From contig NC_044978.1 in assembly GCF_008728515.1 (NCBI RefSeq), positions 3,181,771 to 3,245,770 of the forward strand: a stretch of 64,000 nt of DNA, read 5' to 3'. This document shows positions 48,690 to 60,235 of this stretch, in pieces. A model generated the notes under the pieces. The model was not told the DNA's origin. It ran no database searches and worked only from the letters and a program-made list of their open reading frames with translations. Each line of letters begins with the position of its first letter. Positions within the stretch are counted from its first letter, which is position 1. This stretch comes from Papio anubis (Eukaryota > Chordata > Mammalia > Primates > Cercopithecidae). The position numbers were made by a program, and so were the translations under genes.

Positions 48690-49703
48690 TTTCTTCCCAG
48701 CCTCGATGGTCTTTACATTTTGGCATGTTTGCAATGCATGGTACCGGTTGTTCCTTTCCATGTTGAGTGCTTCCTTCAGGGTCTCTTGTAAGGCAGGCCT
48801 ATGGTGACAAAATCTCTAAGCATTTGCTTATCTGTAAAGATTTTATTTCTCCTCTCAATTTATGAAACTTAGTTTGGCTGGATATGAAATTCTGGGTTTA
48901 AAATTTTCTTTAAGAATGCTGGAACATTGGCCCCCACTCTTTCTTGGCTGTAGAGTTTCTGCATGAGAGATCTGCTGTGAGTCTGATGGGCTTCCCCTTT
49001 GTGGGTAAACCTGACCTTTCTCTGGCTGCCCTTAAGATTTTTCCTTCATTTCAACTTTGGTGAACTGGCAATTATGTGTCTTGAGTTGCTCTTTCCGAGG
49101 AGTATCTTGTGGCGTTCCCTGTATTTCCTGGATTTAGGTCGTTGGCCTGCCCTACTAGGTTGGGGAAGTTCTCCTGGGATGATATCCTGAAGAGTGTTTT
49201 CCAACTTGGTTCCATTTTCCCCTCACTTTCAGGCACCCAATCAGACAAAATGTAGATTTGGCCTTTATTACAATCCCATACTTCTTGCAGGCTTGTTCAT
49301 TTCTTTTTCTTTCTTTTCTTTTGGTTTCTCTTTCTCGCTTCATTTCATTCATTTGATCCTCAATCGCTGATACTCTTTCTTCCAGTTGATCTGAGTCGGT
49401 TACTGAAGCTTGTGCATTTGCTCACCGTGATTGTGTCAGCGGTTTTCATCTCTTTCATTTCTGTTTATGACCTTTCTGCATTAATTACTCTAGCGTCAAT
49501 TTTCCACTTTTTTCAAGATTTTAGTTTCTTTTATGCTTGGCACGTAATTCTTTAGCTCTGAGAAATTTGATGACTGGTTTCTTTCTTCATCTCGCCAAAG
49601 TCATTCTCCTCAATTCAGCTTTGATCCGGTTACATGAGCCAGCGCCCTTTGCCGAGATGTGCTTTATTTTTGACTTCCAGCTTTTCGTTCCGCTTTTCCC
49701 CAT
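48690..49703 (-). pseudogene. L1 ORF1 (RNA-binding chaperone), broken
   Basis: Approximate limits. The start region (antisense of ATGGGGAAAAG) lies at 49693-49703, and the downstream text ('CGTGAATTAC' type words, 'CTTCCAGTTGATCTGAGTCG') follows ORF1 in reverse. Multiple frameshifts and short losses leave no open frame. Confidence 0.85.
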
Positions 49704-50730
49704 CTTGTGTTTCTATCTGCCTCTGGTCTTTGATGATGGTGGATGTACTCGATGGGTTTTAGTGTGGTGTCCTTCCTGTTTGATACAGTTTTCCTTCTAA
49801 CAGTCAGGACTTCTCAGCTGTAGGTCTGTTGGAGATTGCTTGAGGTCCACCCAGACCCTGTTTGCTTGGGTATCAGCAGCAGAGGCTGCAGAAGATAGAA
49901 TATTTTGAACAGCGAGTGTACCTGTCTGATTCTTGCTTTGGAAGCTTCCTCTTAGGGGTGTACTCCAATCTCTGTGAGGTGTGGGGTGTCAGACTGCCCC
50001 TAGTGGGGATGTCTCCCAGTTAGGCTACTCAGGGTCAGGACCCACTTGAGCAGGCAGTCTGTCCGTTCTCAGAGATCTCAGCCTCCGTGCTGGGAGATCC
50101 ACTGCCTCTTCAAAGCTGTCAGACAGAGTCGCTTAAGCCTGCAGAGGTCTCTGCTGCTTTGTTGTTGTTGTTGTTGTTGTGTAGCTGTGCCCTGTCTCCC
50201 AGAGGTGGAGTCTACAGAGACAGGCAGGTTTCCTTGAGCTGCTGTGAGCTCCACCCAGCTGGAGCTTCCCAGCAGCTTTGTTTACCTACTTGGCCTCAGC
50301 AATGGCGGGCGCTCTCTCCCCCTGTAGCCCTCGCTGCCTTGCTGGTAGATCACAGACTGCTGTGCTAGCAATGAGGAGGCTCCGTGGGCGTGGGACCCTC
50401 CGCCAGGTGGATATGATCCTTGGTGTGCCTGTTTGCTTAAGCGCAATATTGGGGTGGAGCACCTGATTTCCAGGTGTTGTGTGTCTCAGTTCTGGCTAGA
50501 AAAGGATCTCTTTCCCTTTGCGCTTTCCCAGGTGAGGTATGCCTCGCCTAAGCTTCAGCTCTCGCTGGTCGGCTGCAGCAGCTGACCAGAAGCAATCGAC
50601 CGGCCCGCACTCCCAGTGAGATGAACCCAGCACTCAGTTGAAAATGCAGAAATCACCGGGTCTTCTGTGTCGCTGGTGCTGGGAGTTGGAGACTGGAGCT
50701 GTTCCTATTCGGCCATCTTGCTCCGCCCTC
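49704..50730 (-). promoter_or_regulatory. L1 5' UTR / internal promoter region
   Basis: GC-rich 1-kb segment ending in the canonical L1 5' terminus with the YY1-site core GCCATCTT (on the + strand at 50712-50719, about 15 bp inside the end). In human L1PA elements this region holds a sense promoter and, facing the other way, an antisense promoter. Here the antisense direction equals FAT1 sense. Activity is inference. Confidence 0.75.
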
Positions 50731-50748
50731 TAAATACTGAATCTTCTT
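50731..50748. repeat. L1 target-site duplication, right copy
   Basis: TAAATACTGAATCTTCTT follows the L1 5' end directly and matches 44588-44605 at all 18 positions. Confidence 0.96.
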
Positions 50749-50821
50749 AAGGGAGGTTTTGTGTTTTGATTTCAGCTTCATGTTTCTTAGGTTTTCAACC
50801 TTCATCGATCCTGTAGAGTGA

Positions 50822-51112
50822 TTTTTTTTTTTTTTTCGAGACAGTGTCTCACTCTGTCGTCCAGGCTGGAGTGCAGTGGTGCCATTTGGCTCACCCCAGC
50901 CTCAAACTCCTGCGCCCAAGTTCGTCCTTCCTCAGCCTCCTGAGTAACTGGGTCCACAGACATGCACCACCATGCCCAGCTCATTTTTATATTTTTTGTA
51001 GAAATAGGGGTCTCGCCATGTTGCTCAGACTGGTCTCCAACTTCTGAGTTCAAACAATCCTCCTGTCTTGGCCTCCCAAAGTGAGATTTTACAGGCGTGA
51101 GCCACCGTGCCC
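50822..51112 (-). mobile_element. AluJ-like (antisense)
   Basis: T15, 'GAGACAGTGTCTCACTCTG' and a diverged antisense Alu ending 'GAGCCACCGTGCCCAACC'. Flanks CCTGTAGAGT and CCTGCAGAGT suggest an old target-site duplication with one change. Confidence 0.93.
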
Positions 51113-51885
51113 AACCTGCAGAGTAAAAGTTTCCTGTGTTTTGGAGGCTGATCCTTACTCAAAATCCCGTCTCATTATCGTGGAGCACACATTGCACTGT
51201 TAGAATCTTGTTGGTCCTGCTGGTTCGTTCTCTTTGAGCAGACTTCCATCAGCTATCTCATGCCTCTTCCCTTGGAGAGCTGAGCTGGAAGGAGACAGCC
51301 TGAGGGAAACCAGGAAAGCCTAATTTTCCTTCTTTTGCCACCTTTTTGTCTTATTCTCTGAAGTTTTTTTTATACCACTCTTCCACCTGTCTGCTGTGTC
51401 TTGCCATCACTTTTGGATAGGGCTGGAACAGAACTTTCGTTAGGAGTCAGAGGAACTTGACAAGCGTGTCTCGTCTATTACAAGCAGCTTCCACAGACTT
51501 CATCTTTACAAGAGCCCTGTGAGATGGTTACTGCAGATACCAGTAGCCTGCTGTGTTCCCTGTTTACATTTTCTTCATTTTACAAATAATCTGAAGACTT
51601 CACAGAAGTCAGAGCTGCCAGAGGTCAGGCAATGTGAATTTCCTGGCTGCCGCTTCTCAGTGCATGGTGCCAGTCTCCGTCCTGTGCCTTTGCGTTTGGG
51701 TGTGAATGTGGCTGTGCAGCCAGTTTTTCTGTCTCGTATCTACTCTTTGTATTGAGGGATTCTGTTTCATATAATAGTTGCTTTTCAGGCTAATCTTATT
51801 CCTATGGTGCCATCAGACCAAAAATGGGAAACTTTTAAGTAACACTAGATTTTTAAACTTAGTTTTATGAACCATGGACCTCGGG
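51113..51885. other. intronic sequence, nothing recognised
   Basis: Unique-looking intron. The open frame at 51519-51755 has no support. Confidence 0.5.
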
Positions 51886-52075
51886 TCATCAAACTGTTCC
51901 TATAAAGGGCCACACAGGGCTTTTGGGTTTGTGGGCCATTCAGTCTCTGTCATACCACTCAGCCTTGTCACTGTAGCCCAGAGGCTGCTGTACATGATAT
52001 GGAAATGAGTGAGCACGGCTGTGTTCCAGTAAAACTTTACAAATAAATAAATAATTCAATAAAATTTGAATTTTC
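51886..52075 (+). repeat. hAT-Charlie-type DNA transposon relic
   Basis: 'CTATAAAGGGCCACACAGGG', 'GGGTTTGTGGGCCATTCAGT' and 'GGCTGTGTTCCAGTAAAACT' match a well-known short human hAT-type repeat in order. The family name is not given because I cannot check it. Confidence 0.7.
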
Positions 52076-55000
52076 TGTCCTTTTCATGTATCACAAAAGT
52101 TTTTTTCAACCCTTTAAAAATGCAAAAGCCATTCTTCACTAGCCAGCCACACAAAAACAAGCTACGGTGGTTTCCTGACTCCTGATGACTTGATGTATTT
52201 ACTGGTGGGACTAGTTAAGCAATTTCATTGATTGCTAATTTTGAAAATTATTTTGAAGGGATAGACTTATATATCTGAAGTAAAAATTGAATCCCTCCCA
52301 TTGCTGTAAGCAAGAATGCTTAGAAAGGATTATTTGTATTTTGTTTCTCTTGGTTGTTAATAATACAATTATTCTTTAAAGAAGAGCATTTAGAGTATCA
52401 GTTATCAAGGTTGAGATCTCAGATGAGATTTCACAGGTTGGTTAGTAGACTATTAGATCTCTTCCACATTGGGAAGTAATTGTTTCTCACTAGAAGATAA
52501 ATTTTCCTAGATTTTGAGGTTTTCATACTTTTTTTGTGTTCATGTGTCCTGTTAAGAAGTTTTCAGAGCTCCCAATTTCAGCTCAGACACTTGGCTCTAA
52601 GTATACTTAGTGGGTCTTTATCGGTTCCCCCATTTTGTTTATTCTCTTATTCTGTGTTGAGATGTTATACTCAAATTACTCAGTTTCCATTTCGTATGCT
52701 TTTTAGAGGACAGCGTTATACAGTGGTCCGTTTTTTATCCGCTTCTTTACATGTAAAATACTGTAGTATAGAATTATTTATGTTTACTATAGGAAATGTG
52801 ATTTGTGATTGCAGACAGATTGGGTAGAGATGTGTAGTTTTTGTGTGGTAACCCCTGAAGCATGTAGTAAAGTTACCAAACGGTAGAAGAGCTAGTAGGT
52901 ATACTGGGTGCCCATCAGGTGTTAGTCCAGTAACACTTTACAACTATTTTTTTCTGAACCAAAGTAAATGGCATTTTATTGTGGCTGGAACGAGTACTGA
53001 ACAAAGTGCAATAGGAAATAGCTAAAGCTGCAAACAACTTCCAGGGGTTTCCGGTAACATTTGATAGCTGCAAAGGAAGGAAAGGACGGGCCAGTCGCGT
53101 TACAATGGCAGGAATTCATTAAAAAAAAATTACCTATTTGCAGTCTTTTTACCAAGATAGGCAAATATTTTAAGGAGGAATCTGTAGATTTTTTTCCTAC
53201 CTCTTTCTTATGCTCATTATTATTTTATAAAATAAGTAAAGTATATTATCTCCAAAGTTTGCAGGAAGTCACATTTTATTCAGTACATTTCTGCCGATGT
53301 TGATGATGACAAGCTTTTTCCTCCTTAAATCGGTTAACTTGAATCTTTATGATAAATTCTGTCAGGAGCATTTGGTTTTTCTATAGCTGCTGAATATTAT
53401 TTGCTAAAATTATAGTTAAGATTTTGCATGTGGGTGCCCGAGATTAGTCTTTTTATGTCAACATGATGTTAACCTTATAAAATGGGTTGTGTACCCTACC
53501 CTCTTTTTCTCTCCCTGCTATATCTGGCATTTATAAGATCACTGAAGGCAGTTCCCTGTAAATTGAGTTTTGCCATCGATCTTATGTTTTAATGCCATCA
53601 ATTTTCAACAAGAAACAGCTAGTGAGATAGAATTGAAGCCAGAAGAGACGTCTGAAGACTGTAGGGTACAGGCTCCCTGTGTGACGCCCCGTGTGACTTT
53701 AGACTAGTCATTTGATTAATTTTATTAGTGTTTTCTTTGGAACTCTGAAAGTTTGAACCAAATGAGTTCTGAGCGGCTTTCCAGCCTTGCCATTCTATGA
53801 ATAGAATTCCATTTTTGGCTCCACGCCTAATCCTGCCGGCACCAGTACTGCAGTGACAAACAATAGCTGCTCAGATGGCCACAGCTGCCAAAGGAGCTCG
53901 CAGCAGGCTGTGGTAAAACGCGGTCTTAGAACAGCACCTGAATGAAGACAGGGTGGCGCTGCCGAGGATCTCTGAGCTCACAGTCTAGGGCTCTGAGGGG
54001 CTGGATGCTGAGTGATGAGTGAAGGAAAAGTTGCGTGTTTGCTCCTGGCCAGCAAGGCAGTCTGTGTTTTGCGGAAACGGAGGACGTGATGCCTCCCCGC
54101 CAGTGGCAGTCGGCTTGTCAGCTCTGCGTGGTCAGTGGTGACTCTGGTGTATGTTTCGGGGGGATCCAGCATTGGCTCAGGTCCTTATGGGCCAGGGCCA
54201 CCCTCATTCATTATTGTATCCACCACAGAACCAGGCATGATACTCATGAAAGATTTTTAAAAGCAGCCACATTTGAAGGACTTTTCCTTTCACCCACTGG
54301 AAGAGGAGGCCTAGCAGTTCAAGCAGACAATCGCTGCCCTTGGTGCCGTTTCTGTCACTCCCCGCTCACCTGCGCCTTCTGCCCACCCCACTGTACAGCT
54401 CTCAGGCCTGCACCGCGATCTCTCAGTCACATACACAGCCTGTGTCTGGGGCCGTTTCCTTTTATTTAAGCTGGTTGGGTACAGATCAGTAGACTAGAAT
54501 GTTCCATGGATGACGTGTTTACAAAGGCACAGTCAGGTGCTACCTGGAGTTCCACAGTTAGAGTCTGTTATTTCTGCATCTCATGGTGCTTTATATTACT
54601 TTAATACCTCATTGTAAAAATCCAAATAATGACCAGTTGTGTGGCCCTCTTTGTTTTCCAGGCATCTTGTGGGGCCCTGTAGTTTTCTGGTAGCTTTTTG
54701 ACCTGACTCCGAGCAAGCTCTCTTTCAACACTGACCCGCGGACCTTTAAAACAATTTTTAGGAGCCCAAGATTTGTAACGTGTCCTATAAAGTTCTAAAG
54801 CACTTTTACTTAAATCTCTGACCTCTGGTATCTCCCCTGTTTATGTAATTTATGTTCATTTTTCCTAGTATTAGGCCTTTTTACTGTTCTTTCTTCTGTA
54901 TAACAGAAGCAACAGGTATGGTTAAAATCGGAAGGACAGTTTGGGTAAACACGGGGTGAGCACAGGTAAGTTTTTCTGACTAAAGACAACATTAGGCAAA

Positions 55001-55369
55001 TTATTTTTGCAAACACATTTTGATTAAGCCACTGTACCCCCAGGCCCGTGTTGCTGGTGGAGTGAGCCCTCGAGGACATAGAGGCTGTTTTACTTTCCTC
55101 GGAATTGAAGCGTCTGTTCTGTCTTGGTTCTTACATGAAACAGCTTTAGAATTGGAACTTTGTGTGTTACAGGCTTTAAGCTAGAATTTATTCATATGAA
55201 TAGAGTTGCTAAGTCAATATTTAGGGAGTTTTTCTATTATGGAGGGGAAATAATATACTCAGAACTGATGTGTGGTTTGTGTCATATTTTATATATTCAT
55301 AACTGAAAACAAGACTTAGCTGAATTGTGGTTCTCAGCCAGCGATGTTGAAGCCCATTCCAGAGCATGA
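52076..55369. other. intronic sequence, few landmarks
   Basis: Largely unrecognised intron. A stretch at 52947-53110 looks like an antisense mRNA 3' end (see findings). The open frame at 54035-54469 is long (144 codons) but has no splice context or protein similarity that I recognise. Confidence 0.45.
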
Positions 55370-55705
55370 CATCCTGCTCTCTCTCCTCTCTGAGGATCCT
55401 GCTCTCCTCCTCCTGGGGGATCCTCTTCTCCCTCCTCCTGGGGATCCTGCTCTCTCCTCCCCTGAGGGATCCTGCTCTCCCCTCCTCCCTGAGGTCCTGC
55501 CTCCTCCATCCTCTGGGGATCCTGCTCCTCTCCTCCTCTGGTCCTGCTCTCTCCTCCCCTGAGGATCTGCTCTCCTCCTCTGAGGGATCTGCTCTCTCCT
55601 CCTCCACGGGGATCTCTCCTCCCCTGAGGGATCCTGCTCTCTCCTCCTCTGAGGGATCCTGCTCTCTCCTCCCCTGAGGGATCCTGCTCTCTCCTCCCCT
55701 GAGGG
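55370..55705. repeat. 25-bp pyrimidine-rich minisatellite with GGATCC in many units
   Basis: The right side repeats GGGATCCTGCTCTCTCCTCC with an exact 25-bp period (GAGGG at 55626, 55651 and 55676). About 13 units, the left ones with small losses. The + strand is nearly all C/T apart from GGGATC. The long frames at 55221-55760 (-) and 55366-55677 (+) are translations of the array. Confidence 0.95.
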
Positions 55706-56082
55706 ACAGCATCATGACTTGACTTGGGAATTTTATTTTTTTTAAGTGATCCCAGATCACCTTTGGAGCTGAGTTACTTGTTTAATCCTCTGCTTTTTGT
55801 CTCGTATGTAGAGTGAGAAGCCTACAAAGCCATAAAACATTTCAAGTGAAGACACTGATAAAATACAGAAAGTAATAAAAGTGGCTATCTCTGAATTACA
55901 TAATTGTTTGCCAGTGTTACCCAATTCTTTTAGAAAATATGTTTTCAGTACTTTAATTTGCCGTCTAAATAAAAAGATGTATTCGTGTGTATATCCAAAC
56001 TCATCAGATTGTGTACATTAAACGTATGTAGTTTTTTATATATCACTTATACCTCAATAAAGCCATCAATTTATTAAAAAAC

Positions 56083-56480
56083 AGGTGTATTTCCCTAAGG
56101 CTGCTTTCCACAAATTTAAACGACAGAGGTAGATTCTGTCGCAATTCTGGAGGCCAGAAGTTTGAATTCCAGGGGCCGTGAGGGCCTCGCTCCCTCTGAA
56201 GGCACTGAGGGAGGACCCATCCTCGCTTCTCCCGGTCTCCAGGCACCTGCTGACTTGAGACAGCACCACTCCAGTCTCTGGCTCTGTCATCAGATGCCTT
56301 TCTTCCCTGGGTCTGTGACTTAAATCTCCCTCTACCTTTCTCTTAAAAACACTCTTGCTCTTGAATTTAGGGCCACCATAAATCCAAGGTGGTCTCCTCT
56401 TGAGGTTCTTAATTACGTCTTCAGGGATGCTTATCCAAGTCAGTTCACACTCACAGCTTCCAGGAGCCACCATTCCATCT
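56083..56480 (-). mobile_element. MLT1-type MaLR LTR (antisense)
   Basis: 'GCAATTCTGGAGGCCAGAAG', 'GGCCGTGAGGGCCTCGCTCC', 'TCTTGAGGTTCTTAATTACG' and 'CAGTTCACACTCACAGCTTC' follow the MLT1 LTR read in reverse. An old endogenous-retrovirus-like LTR; no internal coding region is attached. Confidence 0.7.
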
Positions 56481-56550
56481 ACCACAAAGGTATTTTCAAA
56501 AAGACGGAAAATAGGCTGTTCGGTGGAAATGGATATAGCCATTTAGATTC

Positions 56551-56945
56551 TTTTTTTTTTTTTTTTTAATGTTGTAAAGACTACATTTCATTTAACTTAC
56601 GTTCTAACAGGCTTTAATGATCTGGTCAGTAGTTGCAGACTTGTCAGGAGGATTCTGGGTGATGTTTTAGGACTTAGTAAGCAGTTGAAGAACAGGTGGA
56701 ATCTTCAGGTGGGCTCTTCTGGCCACTTCTTTGTTGCGTTTTTTTGCAACGTTAATTATGCTTCTTATGGTACGTAAGAACCATACTTGAGAAATACTGT
56801 TTATTTCTCCTATGTCCATAGTACTATTGTGTTTCTGTATCTCCAATAGTGTTTTAAAGAAATAGACAATATGCTTTGTTCCAGAATAAGTCCAGTAGTA
56901 GTTATTATAAAGACTGAAAACAAAACTGTTAAGAGTGAATTTTTT
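56551..56945 (-). pseudogene. possible retrocopy (unidentified) with poly(A)
   Basis: On the minus strand, 92 codons are free of stops from 56945 down to a TAA at 56667-56669. About 99 bp of sequence then leads to a run of 17 A (T17 at 56551-56567 on +). The peptide end is basic (contains VAKKRNKEVARRAHLKIP and ends LLTKS). This is what a 5'-truncated retrocopied mRNA looks like. I do not recognise the protein, no target-site duplication is seen, and an ATTAAA signal sits rather far (about 46 bp) from the tail. Confidence 0.35.
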
Positions 56946-56974
56946 TCAACTTCGTTCAGCACCTGTGCTGAGGT

Positions 56975-57125
56975 CAGCATGGGATGGAATCACCGGGAAA
57001 CCTTTATGAGATTGTACAGTCTGGGTCCTCGTGGGTGAAGAGCGTGATTTGGTGGCCCTGGCCCGGGGCGGGAAGACGTGGGGTTTGGCGTTCACACCCC
57101 GTGATCCCGATGCACACCTCTGCAG
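56975..57125 (+). repeat. MER5A-like hAT-Charlie relic
   Basis: 'GTCAGCATGGGATGGAATCA', 'GGGAAACCTTTATGAGATTG' and 'CCCGATGCACACC' resemble MER5-type elements, strongly diverged and CpG-rich. Confidence 0.5.
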
Positions 57126-57594
57126 GAAAAGGCTCGAGCAGTAGCGCCTTCTGAACAGTGTCCTCGGTGGGAGCGCCACTCTTCTGCTGACTCAGACCTT
57201 CAGGAATTTATTCCACATGCCTAGACCTCATTTCCTCATGTTTTAAGGTACAGGATTTGGGCTAGAGTGTCGTGAAAGACATTCTGGCTTTAGCAAACTT
57301 TGTTTTTACAGTAAGAGGGTACTTAGCACCCATGACCCATTTCATTAAAAATTTGCTACAACTCAAAAACATTAGAAAAAGTCGTATACAGGATATGCCA
57401 CTTTAATATTTCTAAGAAGTTTGAGTTTTTTATATACATGGCCATATATTAATGTATATATTTAAGGCTTAAAAAATAATGTATTTGAGATTTTCCAGCA
57501 TCAGTTTAGTTTTCAGCCATCGAATATTTCTGTATTTTCACTCTGAGCTTTAAAATGTTTTAATATTTAAATTTATTTGAGTAATATGCTCATT

Positions 57595-57810
57595 AAAGAT
57601 TAAAGATTGCCACAATAAAGTAGTGTATAAAATGAAGTTCTCCTCCTCTCTCCTCTCTTCCCTCCAGCCACCTGTTCCATTTCCCAGGAGTAGCCAGAAG
57701 TAATATTTCAGGGTTTAACGTGTCACAACTTGTGTGCACAGGAGTGTGTGTACACGTTACATCTGTACACATATATGCATGTCTCATCAGCACCTTGCCT
57801 TGCTGGTTTT
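57595..57810. repeat. old L1M-like fragment
   Basis: 'CTCCAGCCACCTGTTCCATT', 'CCAGGAGTAGCCAGAAGTAA' and 'CACATATATGCATGTCTCAT' resemble the 3' part of old L1M elements. Confidence 0.5.
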
Positions 57811-58369
57811 TGTAGTACTCCTTATCTAAAAGTTACCCGAGCAGTGTAAGTTTCACAGTCTGCCCTTGAGTGTATTACGGGTGTTTTATTGTAATTGTCC
57901 TTAGTGTTGCTGATTCTTAAAGCACACTGAATGTCCCTGGGAGCAGTCCCTGCCACAGTCAGGATTGAAGGGTAGAAATCTAACTTACAGATCCCGGTAG
58001 TAACAACTCCTGAAGAAATTACACTGAAGACCCCTACAACTTAAACGAGACACTTCCTTTACCACCAAATAGACTATGATTACAGTTCTTAAACTTAGTG
58101 TAGAGTAGAATTTATAAAAGTGTTTCAGAGACATCATTGGGTGAAAATGGTGTGTACCTATAGGGTTGGTCACAATAATGCTGTGCTTAATAAAACACTG
58201 TGAGAAAGGGATGGATCCCAGAGGACTCCTTCCTGCAAAAGGACCTGGGCTTGCTGGAGAGAACGTTTGAATCCTAGAGGAAAGTGAGATCACTGAATAG
58301 TTTTGTTGTATAGTCATTATACGTATTAAATAGGATTATGATAGATACATTCAGAGTTGTCTATGTGAT

Positions 58370-58590
58370 TTAAGAGCTTGGACTCTGGAATCAGACTTGG
58401 GGTCGAATCTCAGCATTGCATTTAGCTGGCTATGATTTTATCTCTCCAAACCTCAGATATCTTAGAAATAAACATAGTATATTGGTAGCTCCCTTCTAGG
58501 ATTGCCGTTAGTATCCAGTGAGAGTGAGGTGTGTAAAATGCCTAGCCCAGAGCTGGGTCTTGGGAAGCACATAATTCGTGTTGGCTAAAA
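58370..58590 (+). repeat. MIR relic
   Basis: 'GCTTGGACTCTGGAATCAGA', 'CTCTCCAAACCTCAGATATC' and 'AAATGCCTAGCCCAGAGCTG' cover nearly the entire MIR in sense orientation. Confidence 0.75.
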
Positions 58591-59822
58591 AGCGAACTGT
58601 GAGAGAATAGTTTAATATTCACCTCTGCCTTTTACATGTGGGAGTTGTTTCCTTAAATAAATTGTATGCCTTTGAGGACAAGAGCCTTGTCTTAGGCTTT
58701 CGTATATGTCTCTCATGGTGACATTCGGGAACAGCATTCTGAGCAGTTGAATAATGGTGCAGACTGAACAAGTGGGTGACTGAGATCATGAACATTATGA
58801 CATCACTACTGTTTATGAACATAGATTAGTTTATTCACTTTTAATGCTTAGGAAAAAGAAGCAAAAACAAAACAAAACACTAGTAGAGTAATGATTCTCT
58901 GAGTCACAGCTAAGCACAGAGCCTCTTGGTTGTGACGTGTTCAGGTGAAGCAGCAAAGCAGCAATTCTAAAGCAGCCCTCTTCGTTGCCCGCCAAGCCAA
59001 GTGGAGACGCACAGCAGAGAACGGTGGGCAGGAGCGTGGCAGGGCAGTGTCAGCACAGTCAAAATCTGGGAAACTTTTCTTTTTTTTTTTCTATGTAGGA
59101 TTAAGATAGATGTCTACAAAAATTTGGATTTAGATAAATATTTTTGCTTCAAATTTTAACCACAGAAAAAGATTTTGAATATTGCAGATGGTAAAGTTTT
59201 TAGTTTTGACAGGCAGCATTTGAAATTGGAGATGCTATAAAGGATCAGACATAATGGGTGACTATTTAAATTTAGATTATTTAAATTTAAAATTCAGTTC
59301 TTTGGTGACATCAGCTCCATTTCAAGCGCATAGTGGCCACATGTGTCCTGGTGCTACTATATTGGACAGTGCAAATTATAGAACACACAAATCGTCACAG
59401 AGATTTCTGTTGGACAGTGCTTTTCTAGAACGTGTATGGCTGTGGTTCATGAATTATTGTAAAATAAAAGGGTGGAAAGGCTGATATCATTGTAGGGGGT
59501 AGAGGAAAATAACCAGAGTAAAAGGAAGGTATTGGGTGACTAGATTTTTACCTTTTTCCCTTGATCTTTTCCCTTCCTCTGCTTATTCTCTAGTAGAGTG
59601 ATTGAAAAGTGGTTCCAAGTAAATTTCCTTCCAGGTGAGGTGAACACAGAGCTGCAGTGTTCCTTCCTTCAGAGCCAGGACCCTGTCTTTTACAGTATGG
59701 GGTTGTCGATGACTCTTACTACAGATCGCAAGTGCTTGCTCTCTCATTGCAGTTGGACCTGAATCCTATTCAGAAATCCTGTTTTTTCCCTTCTCTAGCT
59801 GCCATCTCTCATATATGTGAAT
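58591..59822. other. intronic sequence, nothing recognised
   Basis: AT-rich intron with no supported gene. Confidence 0.5.
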
Positions 59823-60078
59823 GGGACAGTCTCACTCTGTCACCTAGTCTCAATTGCAGTGGCCTGCTCTCGGCTCACTGCAACCTCTGCTTCCCAAGTT
59901 CAAATGAGTCTCGTGCCTTAGCCTCCCGAGTAGCTGGGATTACAGGTGCATGCCACCACACCCAGCTAATTTTTGAATTTTTAGTAGAGATGGGGTTTCT
60001 CCATGTTGACCAGGCTGGTCTCGAACCCCTAGCTTCAAGTGATTAACCTGCCTTGGCCTCCCAAAGTGCTGGGATTAT
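59823..60078 (-). mobile_element. Alu (antisense) without an A tail
   Basis: 'GGGACAGTCTCACTCTGTCA' to 'CCAAAGTGCTGGGATTATGC'. The T-rich tail normally at the left is missing and the 5' end is cut short, so both ends are eroded. Confidence 0.92.
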
Positions 60079-60235
60079 GCCATCTATTTTTATCCACAGT
60101 GCTGATGTTGCAATTTATTTTTTACAAAACCAAAGTCTTCAGTCCCTCCCTGGTTTCTTTCACTTTTAATGTAGACTTACTAGATTTATTGAACCCCCAA
60201 CTTCAGTACTTTGCTAAATGAATTGAGTAAGCAAC

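Larger units (their letters stand above)
44606..50730 (-). mobile_element. full-length L1 (L1PA-like), antisense, coding-dead
   Basis: 6125 bp from an A-rich tail (44606-44680, with TTTTA repeats on the + strand) to the L1 5' end ('CCTATTCGGCCATCTTGCTC' at 50704). It has all parts in order: 3' UTR, ORF2, ORF1 and a GC-rich 5' UTR of about 1 kb with a (TTG)7 tract near 50160. It is bracketed by a perfect 18-bp target-site duplication. The insertion site reads TT|AAGA in L1 orientation, a good match to the L1 endonuclease preference. Both reading frames are broken by many one-base gains and losses. It lies antisense to FAT1. Confidence 0.97.

Noticed and set aside
54035..54469. 144-codon open frame
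   Set aside because: No recognised similarity, no splice sites in phase and no promoter or poly(A) signal; likely chance in GC-richer intron.
55221..55760. 179-codon minus-strand frame with repeated Glu/Arg/Gly-rich motifs
   Set aside because: It is produced entirely by the 25-bp minisatellite.
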